Source of the DNA: Sporosarcina quadrami
Lineage (GTDB): Bacteria; Bacillota; Bacilli; Bacillales_A; Planococcaceae
DNA length: 64,000 nucleotides
Assembly (NCBI RefSeq): GCF_014836615.1
Contig: NZ_JACSQN010000001.1
Span: forward strand, 62,001-126,000
Reading direction: 5' to 3'
Shown here: positions 19,332 through 28,253 of the stretch, piece by piece
How positions within the stretch are numbered: the stretch's first letter is position 1
Layout: each line of letters begins with the position of its first letter
Position numbers and translations under genes: made by a program
Notes under the pieces: model-generated
What the model was told of the DNA's origin: nothing
The model's input: only the letters and a program-made list of their open reading frames with translations
The model's database searches: none

Positions 19332-21035
19332 ATGGCTTTCCAAAAATATAATTTACTTTTTTATTTCTTGTTATGGCTATTCATTGTACCTCCTGGTTTA
19401 CTTTACTTTGGACTAAATTACTTTCCTGCTTCCTTAGAGATGGATAGCTTCATTTTATATACGATTTTAGCATTGTTAACGGCATCCCTTCTTATTAAAT
19501 TTAACGGTAAAACAGTTACATGGACAATGTGGATAACGATGGCAGTGTTTCTTCAGTATGGACTTTTTGCTGAAATTGTTATAAGCCAACTAGCCCTTAT
19601 CGTTGTACTAACAGTGAAGAGAAGTTCAATTCCTCTGTTGAAAAGATATTTCATCAACTCTTCGATGATGCTTATTGCTTCTTTTGCCGCAGCGTTCAGC
19701 TTCATCGTTGTTGGTGGAGAAATTGGTACGTCTAATTTCTGGCTTGCTCTTTTTAGCCTAGCAATCTATCGGATTGTATATGCTCTCGTCAATATTTCTC
19801 TTGTGAAAACCATTTACAAAGCAGAAGGCGCTTCTACCTATCTTTCTGCAAAGGCGGTCCTCTTTGAATATTGGAATGTCATTTTGTTGTTGCCTATGGC
19901 GCTTACTTTGTACTTCCTGCTCGACATCATCGGCAATGCGGCATTCTTCTTGATAGGCGGTACATACCTAGTTATCGCGTTACTTATTCGACAATACGAT
20001 AAATCTGAACAAGTAAACACAGAACTAGCGCTTGCAGGAAAAATTGGTAGTGATTTGACGAGCTTAACTGACGAAAATGAAATTCGTGATAAATTTCTTG
20101 AAGAAGTGAATGGGTTGTTTAATGCGGATTTACTTTATTTATTTAAAAGCCATGACGATTGGCTAGAACCAATTCGTTCAATAGAAGATAACCGAATTGT
20201 CGACAATACCATTTCCCCGTTACTACGTGGGAGTGGAATAGTAGGAAACGTTTTCGCCACGAAGAAACCAACCTTATATGCAACGAAAAAAGAATGGAAA
20301 GATATTTCCATGTATCTCAATACGAAGGAATTGGAAAGTATTCTTTGTGTGCCGATTGCGCACGATGAAGCAGTGGAATATGTATTGTTTTTAGGAGCAA
20401 GGAAAGCAAATGTCTTTAAAGAATACCAGCTTAAACTAGTGGACTTGCTAAGTTCTTACTTCCTCGTCTCATTAGATAAAGCGATATACATGCAGGAAGC
20501 TGTAACGAAAAGCGAACGGTGTGCATTGACCAAATTATATAACTATAAATATTTGGAAGAAAACTTGAAAGGAAATATGACAAGGCTTAATCAAAAGATA
20601 ATTGAATCATTATCAGTTGTCATGATAGACATTGATCATTTCAAAAAAGTGAATGACACATATGGTCACGAATGTGGTAATGATATATTAGTAAGTTTCG
20701 CTAAGTTGCTACAATCTGAACTCCCTCCTGAAACTATAGTAGGACGGTACGGCGGGGAAGAGTTCATGTTCGTTCTGCCCAACTTTACAAAGAAAGAAGC
20801 GGTCGCTTTCGGTGAATCAATTCGGAAGAAAATGAAAGACACTGCATTTGAAATAATGCCTGATCTTAACAAAGATAAGAAACATGTAAACGTGTACATT
20901 ACCGCAAGTATAGGAGTTTCCACTTCACCGGACGACACTGACGAAGCAATGACACTTTTACGTAATGCGGATCGTGCCCTATATAACGGTGCGAAACAAG
21001 CTGGAAGAGATCGGGTTGCTGAGTATATAAGATAA
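19332..21035 (+). CDS. Membrane-bound diguanylate cyclase (GGDEF), copy 1
   Basis: Makes cyclic di-GMP from two GTP. The 567 residues begin with six or so membrane segments (about 8-215), then a GAF-like sensory domain (about 235-385), and a C-terminal GGDEF domain (about 395-567). The catalytic signature reads GGEEF near residues 474-478, and the metal/substrate segment DIDHFKKVNDTYGHECGND lies near 433-451, so it should be active. No RxxD inhibitory site is present at the usual place upstream of GGEEF. Good RBS (AAAGGAGGGAAGG). It sits next to a paralogue and directly upstream of the pilus operon. Confidence 0.9.
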   Translation: MAFQKYNLLFYFLLWLFIVPPGLLYFGLNYFPASLEMDSFILYTILALLTASLLIKFNGKTVTWTMWITMAVFLQYGLFAEIVISQLALIVVLTVKRSSIPLLKRYFINSSMMLIASFAAAFSFIVVGGEIGTSNFWLALFSLAIYRIVYALVNISLVKTIYKAEGASTYLSAKAVLFEYWNVILLLPMALTLYFLLDIIGNAAFFLIGGTYLVIALLIRQYDKSEQVNTELALAGKIGSDLTSLTDENEIRDKFLEEVNGLFNADLLYLFKSHDDWLEPIRSIEDNRIVDNTISPLLRGSGIVGNVFATKKPTLYATKKEWKDISMYLNTKELESILCVPIAHDEAVEYVLFLGARKANVFKEYQLKLVDLLSSYFLVSLDKAIYMQEAVTKSERCALTKLYNYKYLEENLKGNMTRLNQKIIESLSVVMIDIDHFKKVNDTYGHECGNDILVSFAKLLQSELPPETIVGRYGGEEFMFVLPNFTKKEAVAFGESIRKKMKDTAFEIMPDLNKDKKHVNVYITASIGVSTSPDDTDEAMTLLRNADRALYNGAKQAGRDRVAEYIR

Positions 21036-21051
21036 TGGAAGGGGAATGGCA

Positions 21052-22779
21052 ATGCTCTATAATTCGATGCAAAAGAGAGTGTTCTTAAGTTTATGGTTTT
21101 TGCTTTTCCCAACTTCTATATACATTGGCTACCGGAATTTTCCGATTGGTGAACTGAACTATTATGATACGACCATACACCTGATCATCCTCGTCATTTT
21201 GATGATGTTGCCATTAAGGATGGATAGTGTATCCATTACATTGGAGCGCTGGGTTCTTTTTTATGTGTTTTTTCATTATGGATTATTAATAGAAATGATT
21301 TTTGTTCAAATCGGTATATTCATAGTATTATTTTCGGATAAATCCTCAACATCCAAATTAATGAGATTTACTACAAATTCAATGATTTTTCTGCTGGTTT
21401 CCTTAATTAGCGGATCAATTTACTATGCATTAGGCGGTTCACTCATGGAACAATCTGTAGTGAAACTAACTATATTGGGCTTCATCTACGCATCCACCTA
21501 TGCAATTGTGAATAATGTCCTACTGTATTTAAACTTCAAAGTCATCGGACATAAAGTCATCAAGTTTTTTGACTCAGCTGTAAAAGATTATGTGTTAACC
21601 CTTTTATTATTGCCGTTTGCAATTGCACTCTGCTTCTTAAGCGAAACTTTACACAGCAAGTCGTTACTGTTAATTGGAATTCCATGCATATTGCTGTTAC
21701 TTATCGCGAAAAACTATATTAAATCAGAAGGTTTGAATGAAGTTCTCACATCAAGTTCTGAGATCGGCCATAAACTGGCGGGCAATTTACTCGTATCCGA
21801 CGTGCTCGATACATTCCTTTCGCAGTTGCAAACAGTCATACCATACGAAAATGCTTATATTGTAGACTTGCATGGAGACAAACTGATGATGTTACGAATA
21901 GTCGAAAGCGGGCATAATTTAAAAGAAGCGAAATTGTTCTCTTGCTCCGATAAGATAAAAGATAGTGATGGTATTGACTATAATGAAGTAAAAATATATC
22001 CGAACAGAAAAAGCATAGACAAGCTAGAGAGATATGGCTTTTCGGAAAACATCCAATCGGTCATGACGGCTCCACTAAAAAGAGGCTTGAAAACAGAAGG
22101 ATTCTTGTTGCTAACATCGAGCAAGAAATATGTGTTTACGGATTTACATGAGAAAATGGCGGAGTTGCTTACAGGCTATGTAACAGCTTCCATTGATAAA
22201 GCGAAGTACTATGAAAAGACTGTGGAAAAAAGTGAACGTTGCGGCTTAACCGGATTAAACAATTACAGATATTTAGAACGTAAATTGGATGAAGAAATGA
22301 TCAGGTATCACACAAGTGAAATTCATTCATTGTCAGCCATCATACTAGACATCGATCACTTTAAATCTATTAACGATACGTACGGCCATCAGAGCGGTAA
22401 TGATATCCTTCGTGCATTTGCAAATTTGCTACGCAAATACATTCAGGCAGATATGACATTGGCGCGCTATGGTGGGGAAGAATTCGTGCTGCTCTTACCG
22501 AATGCAGACAAAGAGAATGCCTATCAATTGGCAGAAACAATCCGTCAAGAAATTGACGATTCTCTTTTTAAAATCATTAGAGATCTCTCAACCGCCAGGG
22601 AAGAAGTCGAAGTGCATATTACGATAAGTGCGGGCGTAGCCTCATTACCTGAAGACGCCAACGACACAAAAAACTTAATGCGTAACGCCGATAGAGCACT
22701 TTACATCGGCGGCAAACGAGCAGGTAGAAATCGTATTGGAATGTACGGAATAGAAAATGACATAAATGTTGAAATCTAA
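21052..22779 (+). CDS. Membrane-bound diguanylate cyclase (GGDEF), copy 2
   Basis: A paralogue of the preceding gene with the same plan: about six membrane helices (10-215), a GAF-like domain (about 235-385) and a C-terminal GGDEF domain with LDIDHFKSINDTYGHQSGND and RYGGEEFVLLLP. SERCGLTGLNNYRYLE in copy 2 parallels SERCALTKLYNYKYLE in copy 1, pointing to a tandem duplication. It too lacks an RxxD I-site. GGAAGGGG fits the ATG at 21052 better than the one at 21046, giving 575 residues. The gene is closed by its own terminator, separating it from the pilus operon. Confidence 0.9.
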   Translation: MLYNSMQKRVFLSLWFLLFPTSIYIGYRNFPIGELNYYDTTIHLIILVILMMLPLRMDSVSITLERWVLFYVFFHYGLLIEMIFVQIGIFIVLFSDKSSTSKLMRFTTNSMIFLLVSLISGSIYYALGGSLMEQSVVKLTILGFIYASTYAIVNNVLLYLNFKVIGHKVIKFFDSAVKDYVLTLLLLPFAIALCFLSETLHSKSLLLIGIPCILLLLIAKNYIKSEGLNEVLTSSSEIGHKLAGNLLVSDVLDTFLSQLQTVIPYENAYIVDLHGDKLMMLRIVESGHNLKEAKLFSCSDKIKDSDGIDYNEVKIYPNRKSIDKLERYGFSENIQSVMTAPLKRGLKTEGFLLLTSSKKYVFTDLHEKMAELLTGYVTASIDKAKYYEKTVEKSERCGLTGLNNYRYLERKLDEEMIRYHTSEIHSLSAIILDIDHFKSINDTYGHQSGNDILRAFANLLRKYIQADMTLARYGGEEFVLLLPNADKENAYQLAETIRQEIDDSLFKIIRDLSTAREEVEVHITISAGVASLPEDANDTKNLMRNADRALYIGGKRAGRNRIGMYGIENDINVEI

Positions 22780-22806
22780 AGACCGTTGTCGAAACGGTCT
22801 TTTTTG
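22778..22806 (+). terminator. Intrinsic terminator after the diguanylate cyclase pair
   Basis: Arms AAAGACCGTT and AACGGTCTTT surround a GTCGA-type loop and are followed by further T residues. It overlaps the stop codon. Confidence 0.85.
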
Positions 22807-22836
22807 TGTGAAAATATTACTATCTTTATTCCCTAG

Positions 22837-22865
22837 TTGATAAGTTTCAATAAGTTTTGTATGCT
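22837..22865 (+). promoter_or_regulatory. Candidate promoter of the type IV pilus operon
   Basis: TTGATA and TATGCT are separated by 17 bp, about 90 bases before the first minor pilin gene. The segment TTGATA-AGTTTCA ... TTTTGTATGCT recurs in recognisable form upstream of the major pilin gene (30548-30583). Confidence 0.5.
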
Positions 22866-22953
22866 GTTAGTAACAAGAATGATAGATTTGTAATAGTAAA
22901 CAATGCAATACATTACATTAATGAATTCAATTTTGTCGGAAGGTGGCGAAACC

Positions 22954-23376
22954 ATGAAGCGAAGAGCAATATTATCGAATGAACGAGGCTTAATGCTCGT
23001 GGAAATCTTAGCTGCCCTTGTTATTTTGGGAATTGTGTTTGTAGGGTTTATGACGATTTTTCCGCAGATGACTAAGTTTAATGAGAAGACTTATAGTAAG
23101 TTGGAGACGATGAATTTGGCGAGGAAAGAATTGGATTCCGCTAAAGAAAACGGACTACCATCAATATGTAGTAAAGAAAAAAGTGATATTTGCACAATAA
23201 TTAAACCTAATGTGGAGGGGTACATAGTTGAAATAGATTACATAATGAATCCTGATCTCAAACCAGATAATACTAGTGCTGGTCAAATTACGCTATTTCA
23301 AATACATATTAAAATAAAAAACCCTAATAAAGAAAAGATAATCATAAGCGAGACTTTTGGATATGTGGAAGGTTAA
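22954..23376 (+). CDS. Minor pilin with type IV prepilin leader (PilV-like)
   Basis: A 140-residue prepilin. The leader MKRRAILSNERG ends in glycine and is followed by the hydrophobic stretch LMLVEILAALVILGIVFVG with Glu at +5, the standard class III cleavage and assembly signature. The remaining soluble part includes two nearby cysteines (SICSKEKSDIC). GGAAGGTGG sets the ATG at 22954. It is the first of three small pilin-like genes, and should be cleaved by the prepilin peptidase at 33398 and act as a minor or priming pilin. The 3' half is AT-rich. Confidence 0.85.
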   Translation: MKRRAILSNERGLMLVEILAALVILGIVFVGFMTIFPQMTKFNEKTYSKLETMNLARKELDSAKENGLPSICSKEKSDICTIIKPNVEGYIVEIDYIMNPDLKPDNTSAGQITLFQIHIKIKNPNKEKIIISETFGYVEG

Positions 23377-23399
23377 ACACTGAAAGTAGGGATGATTAA

Positions 23400-23864
23400 A
23401 TGTTGTGGAAAGAAAGAGGTATGACCTTAGTAGAAGTGTTGGTGACTCTTCTCTTATCATCTTTAATTATTGTGTTAATATCCACTACTATAATGATAAG
23501 TATGAAATATAATATTGCCGAATCGAAGAAAACACAAATGCAACAAGAGGCAAATTACATCATTACAGATATACAACGTATACATAGGCAATATTCATGC
23601 TATGAAATTATAGAAAACGAAGTCGATGAAGAATGGATAATTAAAGATTGCATAAACAATAAAAATATATCTATATACAACAGTTATCCTTTTGCTATTA
23701 AACTAAGCGAGAGTGGGAAAATTTATACTAAAAGAAATGTGAATGATGAATCAGAAAGTCTATATAACGCTAAATATCCATTAACTGTAACTGTTTCGTT
23801 AAATAGTAATCCTTCACTTAAAGTGGATATAAAATCTCTAATATTTAGGTACGAGGATAGTTAG
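23400..23864 (+). CDS. Minor pilin with type IV prepilin leader (PilW/ComGF-like)
   Basis: A 154-residue prepilin with a very short leader (MLWKERG) followed by MTLVEVLVTLLLSSLIIVLI, with Glu at +5. The C-terminal 115 residues are soluble, with Cys residues in YSCYEI and IKDCI. It lies 23 bp after the preceding pilin gene, with AGTAGGGATG upstream of the ATG. It probably belongs to the pilus tip or initiation complex. Base composition is clearly more AT-rich than in the housekeeping genes around. Confidence 0.83.
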   Translation: MLWKERGMTLVEVLVTLLLSSLIIVLISTTIMISMKYNIAESKKTQMQQEANYIITDIQRIHRQYSCYEIIENEVDEEWIIKDCINNKNISIYNSYPFAIKLSESGKIYTKRNVNDESESLYNAKYPLTVTVSLNSNPSLKVDIKSLIFRYEDS

Positions 23865-23884
23865 ATTTGAGAGGTGAACTGAAA

Positions 23885-25117
23885 ATGATAAAGAACGACA
23901 AGGGATATGCATTATTAATTGTTTTATTTCTAATTGTATTCATAACGATTATATCAGCCGTTTTTATGCGCATCTCAATAACTAATGCTAAACAAGAAAA
24001 TGAAGTGGATCAGAATCATTTAGTAGTTGCTACTGCTGAAATGGGTGTTGATTACTTTAAAACCATTTACATGAACGCATTCTTTGAAAAAAAAGAAGAA
24101 ATGTATAAAAAGATTTCAACTGCAAAAGAAAATAAATACGAGGAGGCAAGGGAAGAAGTTATTAATGTTATGAGAAATGATTTCATTAAAGCGTTGGGGA
24201 AAAGTGAAAAAGAACGAGAAGTTAATTCTTATTTATTTCAGGGTTCGAACGAAAGAGTGACGGTTGGAAAAAATAAAGGAGAATTAATTATTGAAGGAAA
24301 AGTAACTGGATTTAACAACTCGAAAAGTAAAGAAAGTTCAATAGACTATACATTCACTTTTTTTATTCCCCCTTATATACCAGAGGATAAAAAAAAACCT
24401 GGACAATCCAATACAATTATCTTTGAAAAAACATTCCCACCGACAGGTAATTATTTATGTAATAACAAACTCTCGAAAAACTCAGGAAAAAAATGCTATT
24501 TTGCATCTGACATTATTGAAGCTGATGATGTAGATTTAAAGAAAGGTACAAGTATACTTATTAAAGGAAATGCTGACGTTGATGAACTAGAAATGAAGAA
24601 TGACTCTTATTTAAAAGTTGATAAATCTTTAACTATCAGAGATGATTTTGATCTTAATAAATCTCATGTTTATGTAGGTGAGTCAATGACATCTCATGAT
24701 GAGATAGATTTGAAAAATGATAGCAGTTTATACGTAAAAGGAAAAGTGGATGCTTATGATGGAGTGAAAATGATAAAGAGTAACTTCTATGTTGGTGGAG
24801 ATTTAAATGTTGACGATGAACTTGAATTAAAGAATAAATCGAACTTGTTTGTAGTGGGTAATCTAACTGTGAAAGATGATTTCGAAATAAAATCGAATTC
24901 GAAGGTATGTGTGGGTGGTAACTTAACGGCCAAAGATGATGTTGATATAAATGGAGAATTATATATGATTCGAGATAGTCATGTTGAGTTTTCTGATGAA
25001 CCATCTAAAGTGAAATATGTTAAATGGGTAAATAGTTTTGAAGAGTTATTAACTGTCTGCTCATCAGAAGGGAATTCAGTAATATGGGGTTTGAAAGAAA
25101 TCGATACTCGATATTAA
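23885..25117 (+). CDS. PilX-like pilus protein with repeated beta-solenoid-like C-terminal half
   Basis: A 410-residue protein. The N-terminus (MIKNDKGYALLIVLFLIVFITI) resembles a PilX-type leader and membrane helix: Gly then a hydrophobic run, but without Glu at +5. After a charged region (about 30-190) come seven to eight imperfect repeats of about 19-20 residues (roughly residues 209-362) with the pattern xDD-hydrophobic-D/E-hydrophobic-K-N/K-x-S-x-hydrophobic-x-V-x-G-x-hydrophobic-T, as in bactofilin-like or other beta-helical folds. Three Cys residues flank the repeats. The start is ATG 23885; a TTG at 23867 is possible. I infer a surface-exposed pilus-associated stalk or adhesin; this combination is unfamiliar to me. 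Confidence 0.7.
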   Translation: MIKNDKGYALLIVLFLIVFITIISAVFMRISITNAKQENEVDQNHLVVATAEMGVDYFKTIYMNAFFEKKEEMYKKISTAKENKYEEAREEVINVMRNDFIKALGKSEKEREVNSYLFQGSNERVTVGKNKGELIIEGKVTGFNNSKSKESSIDYTFTFFIPPYIPEDKKKPGQSNTIIFEKTFPPTGNYLCNNKLSKNSGKKCYFASDIIEADDVDLKKGTSILIKGNADVDELEMKNDSYLKVDKSLTIRDDFDLNKSHVYVGESMTSHDEIDLKNDSSLYVKGKVDAYDGVKMIKSNFYVGGDLNVDDELELKNKSNLFVVGNLTVKDDFEIKSNSKVCVGGNLTAKDDVDINGELYMIRDSHVEFSDEPSKVKYVKWVNSFEELLTVCSSEGNSVIWGLKEIDTRY

Positions 25118-25142
25118 ACCAAAAAAATAAGGGGTTATTGAG

Positions 25143-26564
25143 TTGAATAATAATTTAAAAATAGTAATTACTGCAACATTTTCATCAATTTTGTTGTTGG
25201 CCTCTCTCCTAATCTCTTCAGGAGTATCCGCAGCCGATTTCTTCACAATCGGCTCAAAGAAATTCAACGATCACACATACGTAGGACCATTCAACATATC
25301 AAACACTAAATCCAAAAACGCCAAGTCAAAACTAGCTAGCGATTTCACAGAATTACAATCCAACATCGAAGTGAACTATCACTACCAAGATCACCACTTC
25401 GAAGTTCCAACTGAAGTTTTCTCATTCGACATTGACGCAACAATCGCATCAGCTCAATCAGGTGAAGATAATCCAATCATCGTCCACGTATCTCGTGAAG
25501 GGCTAACAACCGTCCTGCGTCAGGAATTACCTTTCCTGACATTATCGGATGAATCGATTGACGCGATTGCAGCGGGAACGGAAGAAGAGCTTGAAACTGG
25601 AATTATGCCACGAAATATTCATGTAACAGATTATTTAAATTCGAATGCAATACCTGTTGAAAAAATAGCATCATCGATCTATTCAATGGATGGCATTTCA
25701 ACTGCATTCCTAAATGGCCTAAAAGCACTTGACGGCAAATCAGTCGGTGCGTTTGAATCGGTGTCGCTCGCAGAACTGTTAAATTCAACTGAAATAGGTG
25801 TTTTATCTGATGAAGAAAGCACAATTCTAGCTTCACTCGTTTACAGCGCAATCTTGCAAACAAATTTTACGATTGACGAACGAAATATTAGTGCGGTTCT
25901 ATCATCTACTATTCAACCAGGATTTGAAGCGACTTTGGATATCCCTGCTAATCTTGATTTCAGATTTACAAATCCGAACAAATCGTCGTTCACTTTACGC
26001 ACTGACTCAAGCGGAGGAGAGATCCAATTCTGGATTGAAGGGATTCCTCTATACTATGAATATGAGCCGGACATAAATGAAGTGGAAACTTTTCAACCAA
26101 GGACTGTTGTTCAATACAGTGCTTTTGTTTCAAAAGGACAAGTTACCGTTAAAAAAGAAGGCAAGGAAGGCATTAGTGCTGTCGTCAATAGAACTATTAA
26201 ACATGACGGACAATTGATAGACTCGATCAGAATCGCAAAAGATTTTTACGCACCTTTGTCAAAAGTAGAGTTACATCCATTAGAAAAAGAAGAGAAGTCA
26301 GGATCTGCAGATAATTCTAGTGAGACGAATTCCAGTGAACAAACTAACGATAATCAAAATACAGGAACTCTCACTGATCATAATAATCAGGATCAAACCA
26401 CTGGAGAGAATCAAAACAATAGTGAAAATCAAGGTAACACTGATACTGACAATAATACCGGAAGCGGAAACAACAATGGACCTTCTTCTTCAACTAACAA
26501 TTCCGCCGATAAGAGCGGAAAGCTTGAATACGACAAGAGTGGACTTCCGATTACAGGTAAGTGA
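25143..26564 (+). CDS. Secreted VanW/G5-like protein of the pilus locus
   Basis: A 473-residue exported protein: signal peptide at 1-31 (hydrophobic core, then SGVSAADF). Residues 32-270 resemble the repeated N-terminal part of VanW-type proteins (TYVGPFNISN at the start). A segment TLRTDSSGGEIQFWIEGIPL near 282-302 and a G5-like beta stretch (VTVKKEGKEGISAVVNRTIK ... DFYAPLSKVELHP) follow. The last 95 residues are a low-complexity Asn/Ser/Gln/Thr/Gly tail ending LPITGK, which looks like a wall spacer but is not a standard LPxTG plus anchor. It starts at TTG 25143. Function unknown; position between minor pilins and pilB suggests anchoring of pili in peptidoglycan. Confidence 0.6.
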   Translation: MNNNLKIVITATFSSILLLASLLISSGVSAADFFTIGSKKFNDHTYVGPFNISNTKSKNAKSKLASDFTELQSNIEVNYHYQDHHFEVPTEVFSFDIDATIASAQSGEDNPIIVHVSREGLTTVLRQELPFLTLSDESIDAIAAGTEEELETGIMPRNIHVTDYLNSNAIPVEKIASSIYSMDGISTAFLNGLKALDGKSVGAFESVSLAELLNSTEIGVLSDEESTILASLVYSAILQTNFTIDERNISAVLSSTIQPGFEATLDIPANLDFRFTNPNKSSFTLRTDSSGGEIQFWIEGIPLYYEYEPDINEVETFQPRTVVQYSAFVSKGQVTVKKEGKEGISAVVNRTIKHDGQLIDSIRIAKDFYAPLSKVELHPLEKEEKSGSADNSSETNSSEQTNDNQNTGTLTDHNNQDQTTGENQNNSENQGNTDTDNNTGSGNNNGPSSSTNNSADKSGKLEYDKSGLPITGK

Positions 26565-26582
26565 TAAAAAGGGCGGGTGCAA

Positions 26583-28241
26583 ATGGCGACTACACGAAAA
26601 AGATTAGGGGATTTACTCGTTGAATCGGGTTTAATCACAGAGGCTCAACTTAGCACTGCATTGGAAGAGAAGCCGAGAGATCAGAAGCTTGGTGACTCCC
26701 TTCTTCAACGGGGATATATTACGGAGCAGCAGCTTATTGAAGTACTGGAGTTTCAACTTGGGATTCCTCACGTCAATTTGTATAGATATCCGTTTGACCC
26801 TAAACTCTTTAATATCGTACCGAAAGAGTTTGCGAAACGGAACTCCATTGTTCCACTGAAAGCAGAAGGGGACAGGCTGTTTGTCGCAATGTCCGATCCG
26901 ATGGACTATCTGTCTGTTGATGATTTGCGATTGTCGACAGGTTTCCATATTGAAACAGCTATCGCTTCAAAAGATGATATCTTGAAGACGATTTCCAAGT
27001 ATTATGATGACGATTTCCTTGAAGAATTTTCAGTTGAGCAACCTGAAGATAAACAAGATCAAGCAGATGAACTGACTGATCTCGATTCACCGATCGTCCG
27101 TCTTGTTAATCAAGTTTTATCTTCTGCAATCACTCAAAAAGCGAGTGATATCCATATCGATCCGCAAGAACATCAAGTCGTCATTCGCTTCCGTGTAGAT
27201 GGTTTACTGAAAACCGAACGTTATTTGCCGAAGCATATGCAGGCAATGCTAACTGCGCGTATTAAGATCATGTCTGGGTTAGATATAACCGAAAGCCGTA
27301 TGCCGCAGGACGGGCGTATTAAAGTGAATATCGATTTCAGACCTATAGACTTACGTGTGTCCAGCTTGCCGACGGTGTTCGGAGAAAAGATCGTCATGCG
27401 TATATTGGATTTAAGTAGTTCATTAAACGACTTAGCAAAGCTCGGCTTTAGTGAAGCGAACTTACAGAAATTCCTCTTAGAGATTGAGCGGCCAAACGGA
27501 ATTGTCTTAATTTCAGGTCCGACGGGTTCAGGTAAATCATCGACACTCTATGCTGCTTTGAATAAATTGAATCAAGAAGCGGTCAATATTATTACTGTTG
27601 AAGACCCTGTCGAGTATCAGCTCGAAGGGGTCAATCAGATTCAAGTGAACCCGGCAGTCGGATTAACATTTGCAAATGGTCTTCGTTCAATTTTGCGTCA
27701 GGATCCTGACATCGTCATGGTAGGGGAAATTCGTGACAGGGAGACAGTTGAAATTGCAATACGTGCTTCATTGACAGGTCACCTCGTCCTGAGCACGATC
27801 CATACGAATGATGCTGTTGCTTCCATTACACGCCTCATTGATATGGGAGTTGAACCGTTTCTCGTGACAGCATCACTTAATGCGGTCATCGCACAGCGAT
27901 TAATCCGCCGCGTCTGCCGGGACTGTGGAAAGCCGATGCCTGCTTCCAATCGTGAAAAAGAGATTTTCGCAAAGCGTCATATGGAAATCGATACGATCGT
28001 ACGCGGTCCAGGATGTGCTTCATGCAACATGACAGGTTACAGAGGCAGGGTTGCAATTCATGAAGTACTGATCATCAATGATGAAATGCGGGAAGCAATC
28101 AATAATCACAGCACGCCCGCTAAACTCCGCGAAATAGCAACACGTAACGGAACGATTTTCTTAATTGACGATGGACTGGAGAAAGTGAAACGCGGAATTA
28201 CGACAACTGAAGAAGTGCTCAGAGTTGCACTCATTGAATAG
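26583..28241 (+). CDS. pilB: PilB-type pilus extension ATPase with MshEN domain
   Basis: The hexameric ATPase that drives pilus polymerisation. Two 24-residue MshEN-type motifs sit at residues 7-30 and 35-58 (RLGDLL...GLI...L and KLGDSL...GYI...L...Q), the arrangement that binds cyclic di-GMP in MshE. The motor follows: Walker A GPTGSGKSS near 312-320, DPDIVMVGEIRD near 379-390, His box GHLVLSTIHTN near 400-410. Two Cys pairs (CRDC near 444-447 and CASC near 478-481) form the zinc site typical of extension ATPases. 552 residues. ATG 26583 fits AAAGGGCGGG; GTG 26577 is too close. Confidence 0.95.
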   Translation: MATTRKRLGDLLVESGLITEAQLSTALEEKPRDQKLGDSLLQRGYITEQQLIEVLEFQLGIPHVNLYRYPFDPKLFNIVPKEFAKRNSIVPLKAEGDRLFVAMSDPMDYLSVDDLRLSTGFHIETAIASKDDILKTISKYYDDDFLEEFSVEQPEDKQDQADELTDLDSPIVRLVNQVLSSAITQKASDIHIDPQEHQVVIRFRVDGLLKTERYLPKHMQAMLTARIKIMSGLDITESRMPQDGRIKVNIDFRPIDLRVSSLPTVFGEKIVMRILDLSSSLNDLAKLGFSEANLQKFLLEIERPNGIVLISGPTGSGKSSTLYAALNKLNQEAVNIITVEDPVEYQLEGVNQIQVNPAVGLTFANGLRSILRQDPDIVMVGEIRDRETVEIAIRASLTGHLVLSTIHTNDAVASITRLIDMGVEPFLVTASLNAVIAQRLIRRVCRDCGKPMPASNREKEIFAKRHMEIDTIVRGPGCASCNMTGYRGRVAIHEVLIINDEMREAINNHSTPAKLREIATRNGTIFLIDDGLEKVKRGITTTEEVLRVALIE

Positions 28242-28253
28242 GGGCATGGTTTT

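Noticed and set aside
22780..22953. Possible c-di-GMP riboswitch upstream of the pilus operon
   Set aside because: No GEMM-like conserved core could be found here or at 30506-30625, despite the c-di-GMP context.
24654..25004. Minus-strand frame of 116 codons, His/Leu-rich
   Set aside because: Antisense reading of the repeat protein; its apparent periodicity merely mirrors the sense repeats.
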